From Phycisphaerales bacterium (lineage in GTDB: Bacteria; Planctomycetota; Phycisphaerae; SM23-33): a DNA stretch of 46,143 nt. The notes beneath the pieces are model-generated. The model was not told the origin of the DNA. It saw nothing but the letters and a program-made list of their open reading frames with translations, and ran no database searches. Below, one piece after another: positions 33,176-41,389 of this stretch. The position numbers were made by a program, and so were the translations under genes. Within the stretch, counting starts at the first letter, position 1. Each line of letters starts with the position of its first letter. The stretch is taken from contig DNAS01000190.1 of assembly GCA_003485185.1 (NCBI GenBank), forward strand, positions 325 through 46,467, written 5' to 3'.

Positions 33176-35905
33176 ATGAACCCAGCCGCCCGGATCGCCC
33201 TGTGGATGGTCGCGGCCTGTTGCGCGGGCGGATGCGTCGGACCGGCAGGAACCGAAACCCAGACGACCCCCGCCCCGGCCGAACCCCTGGCCGTTGCGCG
33301 AACCCTCGCGCCAGCCGACGGCGCGACCGTCGTGCGCCTCTCCAACGGCCTGACCGTCATTGTCAAACCCGTCCGCACCGCCCCGGTGGTCACCGTGCGG
33401 GCGTACGTCCGCGCGGGGGGGCTGTACGAGGGCAAGTACCTCGGCTGCGGAATCAGCCATCTCACCGAGCATCTCGTCGCTAAGGGCGCCGAGCACGACA
33501 TGGGCCCGGGCGCCACAGCCGGTGAGGCCAAAAAAACCTCCGACCGCGTCTCCCGCATCGGCGGGCAGTCCAACGCCTACACCTCGCTGGATTCGACGTG
33601 CTACTACATTTCCGCGTCGGCCGGAAAGACGATGGAGTGCATCGACCTGGTGGCCGACTGGATGGCCCGGCCGGAAATCTCCCGCACCGATTTCGAGCGA
33701 GAGCACGGCGTGGTGCAGCGCGAGCTGGAGATGGGGCGTGACAAACCGTCGCGCCAGATGTGGTACGCGCACATGGCCAACGCCTACGAGGGCCACCCGG
33801 CGGCGGTTCCGGTCATCGGCCTGCGCGAGCCGCTGGCGGGTTTGAAGTATGAAAACGTGCTCGACTACCACGCGCGGATGTACGTGCCGCAGAACATGGT
33901 CTTCTGCGTCGTGGGCAACGTGGACGTTTCCGCCGTGCTCGACCGCGCCTGCCGGGCGTTTGCGGGCTTCGCCCCCGGGCGCGAGCCGGACCTGTCGCTG
34001 CCGGAAGCGCGCCCCTGGACCGGGGTACGCCGATGCGCCCTGACCCACCCCAGCGCCAAGGAGACGATGGAAAGCCTCAGCTTCCAGACCGTCCCGCTGG
34101 TCCACGCCGACCTGTATGCCCTGGACGTGCTGAGCTACGTGCTGACGGAGGGCCAGGCCAGCCTGCTCGTCCGCAAGGTGCAGCGCGAGCGGAAGCTCGT
34201 CAGCGCGATCGATTCCAGCTCGTGGACGCCGGACTGGGGCAAGGGCACGTTCACGATCAGTTTCCGCTGCGAGCCCGACGCCGCCGACCGCGCCGAGCGG
34301 GCGATCCTCGACGAGCTGCGCGCGGTCGCAGAAAACGGCGTGACCGACGAGCAACTCCAGCGGGCCAAGCGGCAGAAGACGGCCGACTACGTCTACTCCC
34401 AGCAGACGGTGGACTCGCAGGCGGCGACGCTGGCGTCGGACTATCTCAGCACGTCCGACGCGTCCTTCAGCCGCAGTTACACGCGGAAAATCCAGGCGGT
34501 GACGGCGGCGCAGGTGCAGGCCGCGGCGCGGAAGTATTTCAACTTCGACGCGATGACCGTCACCCGCATGACGCCCCCCGCCGCGCGGGATTCCGCCGCC
34601 GCGCCGACGGAAACCGCCTCGCGCGCCGCCGACGGCGAATTCTTCAAGCTGCCCAACGGCCTGCGCGTCGTGTTGCACGCGAGCGACTCAGCCGGGCTCG
34701 TCTCCATGACGTTCGTATCCGCCGGCGGCGTGCTGCTGGAGGACGAGAAGACCAACGGACTGGGCAACCTGATGGCCTCGCTTTCGGCGCAGGGGGCGGG
34801 CGAGCGCTCGGCCGAGGAGATCGCCGCGTTCTTCGACCGCGCGGGCGGGGGCATTTCCGGCTCGTGCGGGAACAACACCTTCTACTGGCAGGCGACCGTC
34901 CTCGATGACAGTTTCGACGGCGCGCTGGACATCCTGGCCGACGTGATCCTCCGCCCGAGTTTCGCCGAAAAGGAGCTGGACATCCTCCGCCCGCGCGTGC
35001 TGGCGGCCGTCAAGTCGCAGGACGAGGACTGGATGGGCCAACTCCGAAAATTCACGCGCGAGCAATTCTTCACCGGTTCGCCCTACCGCCTGTCGCCGGT
35101 CGGAAGCGAGGCGGTGGTCCGCGCGGCGACCGTCGCGCGGATTTCCGAGCACCATCGCCGGGCCGTCCGCGCGGGCAGCAGCGTGCTGGCGATCTACGGA
35201 ACGTTCGACGCCCGCGCCGCGCGGCGGCGGATCGAGGCGCTCTTCGCCCCCCTGCCGACGGGCGAGGTTCGCATCGATATTCCGCCCGCCCGCCAAGTCG
35301 CCCCGGACGGCGAACTGCACAAACTGAAGACCGACAACCAGCAGGCAGCCCTGATGGTGGCCGTGCCCGGAATGACCGTCGGAAACGTCGAGGACCGCTT
35401 CGCCATGGACGTGCTGGACACGATCCTCAGCGGATACCAGCTTCCGGGCGGCTGGCTGCACAACGAGCTTCGCGGGCGGCAACTGGTCTACGTGGTGCAC
35501 GCGTTCAACCAGCCGGGGTTGGCGCCAGGCGGGTTCTTCACGTACGCTGCCTGCAAGCCCGAAAAGGCCGCAGAGGTCCTGGACATCATCCGCCGGGATT
35601 ACCGCCGTGCCACGGAATACCTGCCGTCGGACGACGAGGTCGCGCAGGCCGTCAACACGATCCTGACGGCCGAACTGCTCGACAACCAGTCGATGGCCTC
35701 GCTGTCGATGCAGGCGGCGCTGGACGAACTGTACGGGCTGGGGCACGATTTCCGCGCCCGCATGGAGCGGAACTACCGGCGGGTAACGCCCGAGGACGTG
35801 CGCCGCGTGGCGCGGAAATACCTGGGCTCCCCGGCCGTCGTGTGCGTGACGACCCCGCGCCCGGACCTGCTCGATGCGACGTCCGCCGGATCGGAAGGGA
35901 AATAA
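33176..35905 (+). CDS. M16 family zinc peptidase, lipoprotein, two-lobed
   Basis: The ATG at 33176 has GGAGG 8 nt upstream and gives 909 aa. The N-terminus MNPAARIALWMVAACCAGGC has a lipobox (VAAC) for lipid attachment at Cys15. Residues about 50-470 form the active M16 half: inverted zinc motif HLTEH at 95-99, and the later EREHGVVQRELEM, whose Glu should complete the site. Residues about 490-905 repeat the fold (EFFKLPNGLRVVLHASDSAG) but have no HxxEH, as usual for the inactive half. Such pitrilysin-like enzymes degrade peptides in the cell envelope. The enzyme's partner is unknown. The gene is followed by an inverted repeat and the cyclodeaminase-type gene. Confidence 0.93.
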   Translation: MNPAARIALWMVAACCAGGCVGPAGTETQTTPAPAEPLAVARTLAPADGATVVRLSNGLTVIVKPVRTAPVVTVRAYVRAGGLYEGKYLGCGISHLTEHLVAKGAEHDMGPGATAGEAKKTSDRVSRIGGQSNAYTSLDSTCYYISASAGKTMECIDLVADWMARPEISRTDFEREHGVVQRELEMGRDKPSRQMWYAHMANAYEGHPAAVPVIGLREPLAGLKYENVLDYHARMYVPQNMVFCVVGNVDVSAVLDRACRAFAGFAPGREPDLSLPEARPWTGVRRCALTHPSAKETMESLSFQTVPLVHADLYALDVLSYVLTEGQASLLVRKVQRERKLVSAIDSSSWTPDWGKGTFTISFRCEPDAADRAERAILDELRAVAENGVTDEQLQRAKRQKTADYVYSQQTVDSQAATLASDYLSTSDASFSRSYTRKIQAVTAAQVQAAARKYFNFDAMTVTRMTPPAARDSAAAPTETASRAADGEFFKLPNGLRVVLHASDSAGLVSMTFVSAGGVLLEDEKTNGLGNLMASLSAQGAGERSAEEIAAFFDRAGGGISGSCGNNTFYWQATVLDDSFDGALDILADVILRPSFAEKELDILRPRVLAAVKSQDEDWMGQLRKFTREQFFTGSPYRLSPVGSEAVVRAATVARISEHHRRAVRAGSSVLAIYGTFDARAARRRIEALFAPLPTGEVRIDIPPARQVAPDGELHKLKTDNQQAALMVAVPGMTVGNVEDRFAMDVLDTILSGYQLPGGWLHNELRGRQLVYVVHAFNQPGLAPGGFFTYAACKPEKAAEVLDIIRRDYRRATEYLPSDDEVAQAVNTILTAELLDNQSMASLSMQAALDELYGLGHDFRARMERNYRRVTPEDVRRVARKYLGSPAVVCVTTPRPDLLDATSAGSEGK

Positions 35906-35912
35906 AAAAGAC

Positions 35913-35993
35913 GTCCACGAATTACACGAATTGAAAAACAAACAACGATGTGGACAGGTTCTTTCCTTTTTCTTTTTCGTGTAATTCGTGGAC
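35913..35993. repeat. Perfect 18-bp inverted repeat (CACGAATTACACGAA type)
   Basis: Arms GTCCACGAATTACACGAA (35913-35930) and its exact reverse complement (35976-35993) flank 45 nt rich in A and T. The arm core is one I recall as a dispersed motif in many environmental genomes, especially PVC bacteria; that recall is not checked here. It lies in the gap between two same-direction genes, where it could fold in the transcript. Confidence 0.85.
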
Positions 35994-36023
35994 AGGGTTT
36001 TGTTCAAGAACAGGAGAGACGAC

Positions 36024-36650
36024 GTGGCTGAGAACACGGACCTTTTACAGGGAAGCGTGAAGGAGTTCATCGAGTCGGTGGCTGCCAAGACGCCCACGCC
36101 GGGCGGCGGAAGCGTTGCCGGCGTGGTTGGCGCGCTGGGCGTGGCGCTCAGCGAGATGGCGTTGAACTTCACGCGCGGGAAGAAGAAGTTCGCTGAGCAC
36201 GAGGCGCTGTACGCAGCCGTCGCGCAGCGATTCGCCAAGGCGCGCACGATGTTTGCCGACCTGATGGCCGACGACATGGAGGCGTTCCAGCTTTACCAGT
36301 CCTCGACGCGCCTTCCGGACGGCCAGGAGAAGGACCAGGCGGTGCAGCTGGCGACGGCAGCCGCCATCGACGTGCCGCGGGAAATGGCCAAGCTCGCCCT
36401 GGCGGCGCTGGCGGACATGCGCTCGCTGGCGGACAAGTGCAACCCGTACCTGGTGAGCGACCTGGTGGCCGGCGCGGCGCTGGCGAGCGCCGTCGTCCGC
36501 CTGTGCGACTACAACGTGCGGATGAACGTGCCGAACGTCGCGGACCGGCAGGCGGCCACCGAGATCGCCCTCGCCTCGCGCACCGACGTCGCCCGCGCGA
36601 ACAACACGCTCGACGAGATCGAAAAGGCCCTGGCCCCGCAGGGCGGATGA
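36024..36650 (+). CDS. Cyclodeaminase/cyclohydrolase family protein (FchA-like)
   Basis: The GTG at 36024 has GGAGAG 6 nt upstream and gives 208 aa, matching the usual length of free-standing members. An ATG at 35988 in the same frame lies inside the inverted repeat and has no ribosome-binding site. The sequence VKEFIESVAAKTPTPGGGSV then AGVVGALGVALSEMALNFT is the hallmark of the formiminotransferase-cyclodeaminase C-terminal family, which converts formimino- or methenyl-tetrahydrofolate in the cytoplasm. Helices with LATAAAIDVPREMAKLAL complete the all-helical fold. It heads a tight operon: the next gene starts 3 bp after its stop. Cyclohydrolase against cyclodeaminase activity cannot be separated from sequence. 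Confidence 0.9.
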   Translation: MAENTDLLQGSVKEFIESVAAKTPTPGGGSVAGVVGALGVALSEMALNFTRGKKKFAEHEALYAAVAQRFAKARTMFADLMADDMEAFQLYQSSTRLPDGQEKDQAVQLATAAAIDVPREMAKLALAALADMRSLADKCNPYLVSDLVAGAALASAVVRLCDYNVRMNVPNVADRQAATEIALASRTDVARANNTLDEIEKALAPQGG

Positions 36651-36653
36651 CCG

Positions 36654-37169
36654 ATGGCCAAGGAATACAACATCAGCAGGACCAGCGGCGCCTGCAAGGC
36701 GTGCGGAAAGGCACTGTCGCCCAACGACGAATACGTCGCGACGGTTCGCGAGGCGCCGGCCGACGACGAGGAACAGTTCCTCCGCGAGGACTACTGCCTG
36801 GGCTGCTGGCCCGACGATCCGGCGCGCCAGCCCGAGGGCGTCTTCGGCGCCTGGCGGGCGAGGGTGCCCCCGCCCGCGGAGAAGAAAAAGCTCTTCGTCG
36901 ACGACGAGGTGCTCATCAACTTCTTCGAACGCCTCGAGGGCGCCGAGGAGCCGGCCAAGGTCTGCTTCCGCTTCGTGCTGGCGCTGGTGCTGATGCGCAA
37001 GAAGATGCTGGTATACGACCGCTCCGAGGCGTCGGGCGGTTGTGACGTCTGGACGATGCACTTCAAGGGCAGCGAGCAGGCGCACCGGGTGATCGACCCC
37101 CACATGGACGAGGAGCAGGTCGCCGAGGTCAGCCGCCAGCTCGGACAGATTCTCGAGGGCGAGCTATGA
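36654..37169 (+). CDS. Small zinc-cysteine protein of unknown function
   Basis: The 171-aa protein has a CxxC near the N-terminus (GACKACGKALSPNDEY) and a CxxC in YCLGCW about 35 residues later, together a likely zinc ribbon. The rest is helix-rich and soluble (NFFERLEGAEEPAKVCFRFV, LALVLMRKKML). I recall planctomycete conserved hypotheticals of this shape but know no function. It follows the FchA-like gene by 3 bp and overlaps the next gene by ATGA, so the four genes 36024-39888 are translated as a unit. Confidence 0.85.
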   Translation: MAKEYNISRTSGACKACGKALSPNDEYVATVREAPADDEEQFLREDYCLGCWPDDPARQPEGVFGAWRARVPPPAEKKKLFVDDEVLINFFERLEGAEEPAKVCFRFVLALVLMRKKMLVYDRSEASGGCDVWTMHFKGSEQAHRVIDPHMDEEQVAEVSRQLGQILEGEL

Positions 37170-38143
37170 GAGGCGCGACGGTTGCGGTTCTTTGTGCGGC
37201 CGCCCTGCTGGCCGGCTGCGAACAGTGCCCCACCACGCTGTTCCCCATGGAGCAGGTGGTGGCGGAGTACAACGCCAACGCGCGGGCGGCGCCGCGCCTG
37301 TGGGCCCGCGCGAAGATCGAAATGACTCTCGCCGACGAGGCGGGTCGCGCCGTGACCCTCGGGTCGGCCAGCCCCCTGGCGAGCCCGAACGGTCTGCTGC
37401 TGCTCGCCAAAGACGGCGCCCGTCCGCTCGGTCCGCACAACTTCGCGCTGATCGGGCGGGAACTGGGGCAGGAGGTTTTCCGCCTCGGCGCCAGCGCCGA
37501 AGAGGGCGTGTATTACCTGTGGTACCGCGCGGGCGACAAGGGCGGCGCGTGGTACGGCCGAAACCAGTTCGCCGGCGCGCCGGGCGTCCGCGGGGTGTCC
37601 ATCGACCCGAACCAGCTGCTGGCCGTCCTGACCCTGTGCGAGCTTCCGCCCGACAGCACCGCCTTCCCCGCCGTCGCGCTGACCATGAGCCGCGACCCCT
37701 GCGCGTACGTGCTGACGTACATCGAGCGCCAGAGCGTCACGGGCAAGATCGTCTTCCGGCGGGAAATCTACATCCGCTGGTCGGACCGCGATCGCCGCGA
37801 GCCGTTCCTGGTGAAGTTCTTCGACAACCAGGGGCGTCGGATCATGACGGCGCATCTGCGCGACTACCGCCCGATCGACACGCCCGCGCCCGAGGACGAC
37901 GCCGAGGCGGCGCGCCGCCAGGCGGCCAACCTCGACGCCGTCATGCCCACCGACATCGAGATCGTCTGGGAAGACTGGCCCGGGCGGACCAGCCCGGTGC
38001 GCCGCCTGCGGATGGTGCTCAGCGAGATGACGACGGCTGACAAGTGGGCCACCGAGTCGTGCCGGTTCCGCGAGAATCTCCCGCCGAACCTGCGCCCGGT
38101 GCTGATCGACGAGGACCTGGACAGGAAAGGCCCGCGCAAGTGA
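37166..38143 (+). CDS. Lipoprotein of unknown function
   Basis: The 325-aa protein begins MRGATVAVLCAAALLAGCEQ with a clear lipobox (LAGC, Cys18). The remainder is beta-rich (LWARAKIEMTLADEAGRAVT, YVLTYIERQSVTGKIVFRRE, MTAHLRDYRPID), which resembles the LolA/LolB-like half-barrel lipoproteins, but no signature fixes this. It overlaps its upstream neighbour by ATGA and its downstream neighbour by GTGA. It is probably anchored in a membrane and exposed to the periplasm. Confidence 0.85.
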   Translation: MRGATVAVLCAAALLAGCEQCPTTLFPMEQVVAEYNANARAAPRLWARAKIEMTLADEAGRAVTLGSASPLASPNGLLLLAKDGARPLGPHNFALIGRELGQEVFRLGASAEEGVYYLWYRAGDKGGAWYGRNQFAGAPGVRGVSIDPNQLLAVLTLCELPPDSTAFPAVALTMSRDPCAYVLTYIERQSVTGKIVFRREIYIRWSDRDRREPFLVKFFDNQGRRIMTAHLRDYRPIDTPAPEDDAEAARRQAANLDAVMPTDIEIVWEDWPGRTSPVRRLRMVLSEMTTADKWATESCRFRENLPPNLRPVLIDEDLDRKGPRK

Positions 38144-39888
38144 CCCGGACCCGTGCGACGAAACTGGCGGCGCTTCTGGCGCTCCTCCTGGCGACGGCGG
38201 CGCCGGCCCGCGCCCAGAGGCTGCTGCTGTCGGGCAACAACGAGGGGCTCTGGCTGGTGCGGCTCAGCGAGGACGGGCGCAGCTTTGACGTGACCGTCAA
38301 GCCCGCGCACGTGGACTGGAAGTGGGCCACGCCGGCGGCGTTGGGAGGCAGGCCGGTGGCGGCGGTGGCCGTCGGACAGGGCCTGCACGTGCTGTTCGAG
38401 AAGCCCTCGGGCTACCTGCTGCTGGACATGGAAGGCGGCACGACGCCTCTGGCGAGTGGCTCGGACCCGCGTTGGCCCGCCGACACGGCCGTGATGGGCG
38501 CGTGCGAGGCGAGCGAGTTCGTGACGGGCGCCGCGCCGTCGCTGCTGGCGGCGGTTCCGCGCCAGCCGGCCGGGCTGCCCGCGCCGGTCTCGCCCCCCCC
38601 GCCCAAGGTATCCGCGCGGACCGCCACGCGCCCGGCGCGGACCGCCACGCGCCCCGCGCCGGCTACCGCACCCCGCGCCCTGCCCGCGGGGCGAGTCGTC
38701 CAGATCGGCATCTTCCAGAACCTCAGCGGCGAGTGGACGCACCTGGCAGACCTGCCGCCGCTAGCCGTCCTGCCCGGCGCCAACGCCTGCATGACCGCGC
38801 TCAAGGGCGAGTTGTTCGTCCTGCTGCCCGGCGGGCACGCCGCGCCCAATCGCCTGTTCACCGTCACGCCCGCCGGCGCCGTCCACGAGCTGGCGCTGGA
38901 AGGATTCGTCGCCGGCGCGACCCCGTTGGCCATGACCCGCCTCCAGGGACGCCTGGCGATCCTTCTGGCCACCCCCGCGCCGCGCAACGAGGCGATCGCC
39001 CTGCACCTGGCGACGTTCGACGCCGACAAGCGGACGTTCGCCGCCCGCCCCCTGCTGCACAACGGCGGCGCGTTCGAGCTTCCGGGCGATTCCTGGCCGG
39101 CAGGCGCCGCCTACAAGGGCAAGCTCACGATCGTCTGGCGGCAGGAGGGGCGGTATCACAGCACCTCGGCCGACCTGAACGGGCAGGTTTCGCCCGGGGA
39201 AACCCTGTCCATCTTCCAGCGATTTCCCCTGGGCAGCGGCGGGCAGGAAGCGTACCAGGCGTTCAACTGGATTCTGCTCGGCGCGATCCTCGCGGCAATG
39301 TTCGCCCTCCGCCGCAAGGGCCAGTCGGGAATGTTCCTCGTGCCCCCCTACGTGCGCCTCGCGCCGCTGGGCAAGCGCCTGGGCGCCGCGCTGATCGACT
39401 TCGTGCCGTTCCTCGTGCTCATGTCGGCCATCTTCTACGCACAGGTCGGGCCAATGACCGAGCAGCAAATGATCGACATGATCAAGGCGGCCCCCCGGCA
39501 GAAGGACTTCCCCGCATCCCTCGCCTATTCGGTCATCGCCGCGACGGTGCTCTACGGGCTCTACTGCTTCCTGATGGAGCTGCGGTTCCGCGCGACGTTC
39601 GGAAAGCTCATCTTCCGTCTGCGCGTCGCGGGCGACCAGGGCCTGCCCGCCGACGTCCGCGGCGTGGTGCTGCGGAACCTCGTCCGCATCCTGGAAGTCT
39701 CCTGGCTGCTGATGATGCCCATCCTCGTTCCACTGCTGATCCTCGTGACGGTCATGAACCGCCACCGCCAGCGCCTGGGCGACATGATGGCCCGCACCGT
39801 CGTCATCGACGTCAGCCGCGGGTTCCCCGTCCCCCCGCCGCCCGAATCGACCGAGCCGACCGACGAAACCACCGACACCGAAGAGTAA
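38140..39888 (+). CDS. Secreted/anchored beta-rich protein with C-terminal RDD membrane domain
   Basis: The GTG at 38140 overlaps the previous stop (GTGA) and gives 582 aa with signal peptide VTRTRATKLAALLALLLATA. Residues about 30-370 are beta-rich, with a Pro/Ala/Thr linker around 150-185 containing a near-repeat RTATRPA, and resemble propeller-like repeats. A membrane segment at about 372-388 precedes an RDD domain (about 405-565: VRLAPLGKRLGAALIDFVPF, MELRFRATFGKLIFRLRVAG, RNLVRILEV, and MNRHRQRLGDMMARTVVI). RDD domains are small membrane modules of unclear transport or stress function. It ends the four-gene operon and is followed by hairpins. Confidence 0.88.
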   Translation: MTRTRATKLAALLALLLATAAPARAQRLLLSGNNEGLWLVRLSEDGRSFDVTVKPAHVDWKWATPAALGGRPVAAVAVGQGLHVLFEKPSGYLLLDMEGGTTPLASGSDPRWPADTAVMGACEASEFVTGAAPSLLAAVPRQPAGLPAPVSPPPPKVSARTATRPARTATRPAPATAPRALPAGRVVQIGIFQNLSGEWTHLADLPPLAVLPGANACMTALKGELFVLLPGGHAAPNRLFTVTPAGAVHELALEGFVAGATPLAMTRLQGRLAILLATPAPRNEAIALHLATFDADKRTFAARPLLHNGGAFELPGDSWPAGAAYKGKLTIVWRQEGRYHSTSADLNGQVSPGETLSIFQRFPLGSGGQEAYQAFNWILLGAILAAMFALRRKGQSGMFLVPPYVRLAPLGKRLGAALIDFVPFLVLMSAIFYAQVGPMTEQQMIDMIKAAPRQKDFPASLAYSVIAATVLYGLYCFLMELRFRATFGKLIFRLRVAGDQGLPADVRGVVLRNLVRILEVSWLLMMPILVPLLILVTVMNRHRQRLGDMMARTVVIDVSRGFPVPPPPESTEPTDETTDTEE

Positions 39889-39929
39889 ACGCAAATCGCG
39901 AATCGCCCGTCCCGGAAAAAATGAACAAG

Positions 39930-39999
39930 CCCCCGCGGTCACGCGGGGGTTCTTGTTGTTTTCCTCACGCCGCATTCGTCCCCCTGCTGACGCAGGGGG
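39930..39999. repeat. Tandem hairpins of an intergenic palindromic element
   Basis: Two perfect 8-bp hairpins lie 30 nt apart: CCCCCGCG/CGCGGGGG (39930-39949) and CCCCCTGC/GCAGGGGG (39980-39999), each with a 4-nt loop and each followed by a TTGTTGTT stretch. They also share the following TTCGTCCCC, so they are two copies of a roughly 50-bp unit. They sit between convergent genes and may serve as terminators; similar units are common as intergenic repeats in this phylum, from memory. Confidence 0.8.
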
Positions 40000-40034
40000 C
40001 TTGTTGTTCACGTCCCACCGTGTTCGTCCCCTCG

Positions 40035-41381
40035 CTACCGTTTCGGGCAGCGGGCCTTGGCGGCACGGGCGTCGTAGCGGAAGCCCGGATCGATCAGCGG
40101 CGTGTGGCAGAGGGTGCAGACTTTCTCGTCGGCCGGGCGACGCTGGAAATCCGCGGCCCGGTGCTCGTCGGCGTTGAACCGGTGGCAGTCCTGGCACTCG
40201 ACGCCCTGCCGGGCGGGGCTCTGCGCCGCGGAGACGAACCCGCCGGGCGCGCGGAACCCGCCGACGTGGCAGGCGAGGCAATCCTCGTCGTCGGCGCGTC
40301 CGCCGGCCGCCAGCGCCGCACGCGCCCGCGCGTGGGGCGAGGCCCGCCACGCGGCGAATTGCGCGGGATGGCACTTGGCGCATTCTGTGGGCGCGACGTG
40401 CCGCACGCTCGCGCCGCGCTCGGCATCGAGCGCCTTGCGGGCCGCCAGGTGCGCGTACGCCTGGAACACCGACAGCGCCCGTCGGTCGACGGACCATCGC
40501 GTGTCCACCGGCTCCAGCCGCCACTGGACTCGCGTCACCTTTCCGTCCTCGATCCGCATGGCCAGCGCGCCGACGACGTCCCATCCGCCCGCCTGCACGA
40601 TCCGCGCCCCGCCGGCGGCGGTTCGGACGGCCGGCGACGATCGCGACGTCCGCGCGCGGACGATCACGTCGGCAGGACACCACGAGGCGAGATTCTCGGC
40701 CGTCTCGTCGTCGCCCTGGCAGACGACGATCAGCGCGCATCCTTCTCGCCGTAGCGCAACTGCCTGCGCGGCGAAATCGTCGTCGGACTGGAACGCCAGC
40801 GCCTCGACCGTCTCGGCCGGGGCGAACAGGAGGGATTGCTTCGGCAGGTAGGACAGGACGGCCAATTGCACGTCGCCCCACTGCCGGCGGACGATGCGGG
40901 CGGCGGGCCAGCGGACGGACCGGTCGGCCGGCGAAACGGTCCCGGCCAGGTACGGCAGCGGTGCGTGGCGCATCTGCCGGGCGAGCTGCGCGGGGGTGGC
41001 GCTCATCTCGCCGACGCCGAAGGCGACGGCGTCGTAGTCCACGAAACGGTACGCGCGGAGCAGATACTCATTGCGGAGGTCGGCGGCATCCAGCCAGGAA
41101 AAGTCGCCCGCGTCGAGGGCGAAGGTCCGCGCGAAGGCGGCGCGGTAGGCGGCGAACAGCCCGCTGCGGCGCGAGAGCCCGCCTTCCAGTGTTCCGGCGC
41201 AGTTGCAGGCCTCGAGCATGCCGTCGGTGCCGCAGGTGATCAGCAGCACCGCGTCGGGGAGAAAGTCAAACGGCGCGACGCTCGCCGCAGTCGGAGGCGC
41301 CGGCGGCGCGGCGTGCTCGCCGGGTCGGTCGCACCCCGCCAGCGCCGTCGCGACCATCGCTGCCAGAACAGGCAAACGCAT
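40035..41381 (-). CDS. UshA-like phosphatase fold fused to tetraheme cytochrome, lipoprotein
   Basis: The ATG at 41381 gives 448 aa; a GTG at 41393 overlapping the upstream stop is possible. MRLPVLAAMVATALAGC has a lipobox at Cys17. Residues about 40-310 have the 5'-nucleotidase/UshA-like layout (LLITCGTDGMLEACNC, GGLSRRSGLFAAYR, ALDAGDFSWLD, YDAVAFGVGEM) but lack the DxH metal motif at the start. The C-terminus has four CxxCH heme sites at 334, 368, 396 and 422, as in cytochrome c554-type proteins. It is probably an envelope electron-transfer protein with a non-standard or inactive phosphatase fold. It is 8 bp downstream of the S41 protease gene. Confidence 0.88.
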   Translation of the reverse strand: MRLPVLAAMVATALAGCDRPGEHAAPPAPPTAASVAPFDFLPDAVLLITCGTDGMLEACNCAGTLEGGLSRRSGLFAAYRAAFARTFALDAGDFSWLDAADLRNEYLLRAYRFVDYDAVAFGVGEMSATPAQLARQMRHAPLPYLAGTVSPADRSVRWPAARIVRRQWGDVQLAVLSYLPKQSLLFAPAETVEALAFQSDDDFAAQAVALRREGCALIVVCQGDDETAENLASWCPADVIVRARTSRSSPAVRTAAGGARIVQAGGWDVVGALAMRIEDGKVTRVQWRLEPVDTRWSVDRRALSVFQAYAHLAARKALDAERGASVRHVAPTECAKCHPAQFAAWRASPHARARAALAAGGRADDEDCLACHVGGFRAPGGFVSAAQSPARQGVECQDCHRFNADEHRAADFQRRPADEKVCTLCHTPLIDPGFRYDARAAKARCPKR

Positions 41382-41389
41382 CGGGTGGC

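Noticed and set aside
38322..40754. 810-codon plus-strand frame overlapping the RDD gene and the repeat region
   Set aside because: It is out of frame with the RDD protein, Arg/Pro-rich, and crosses the intergenic hairpins and the antisense of the cytochrome gene.
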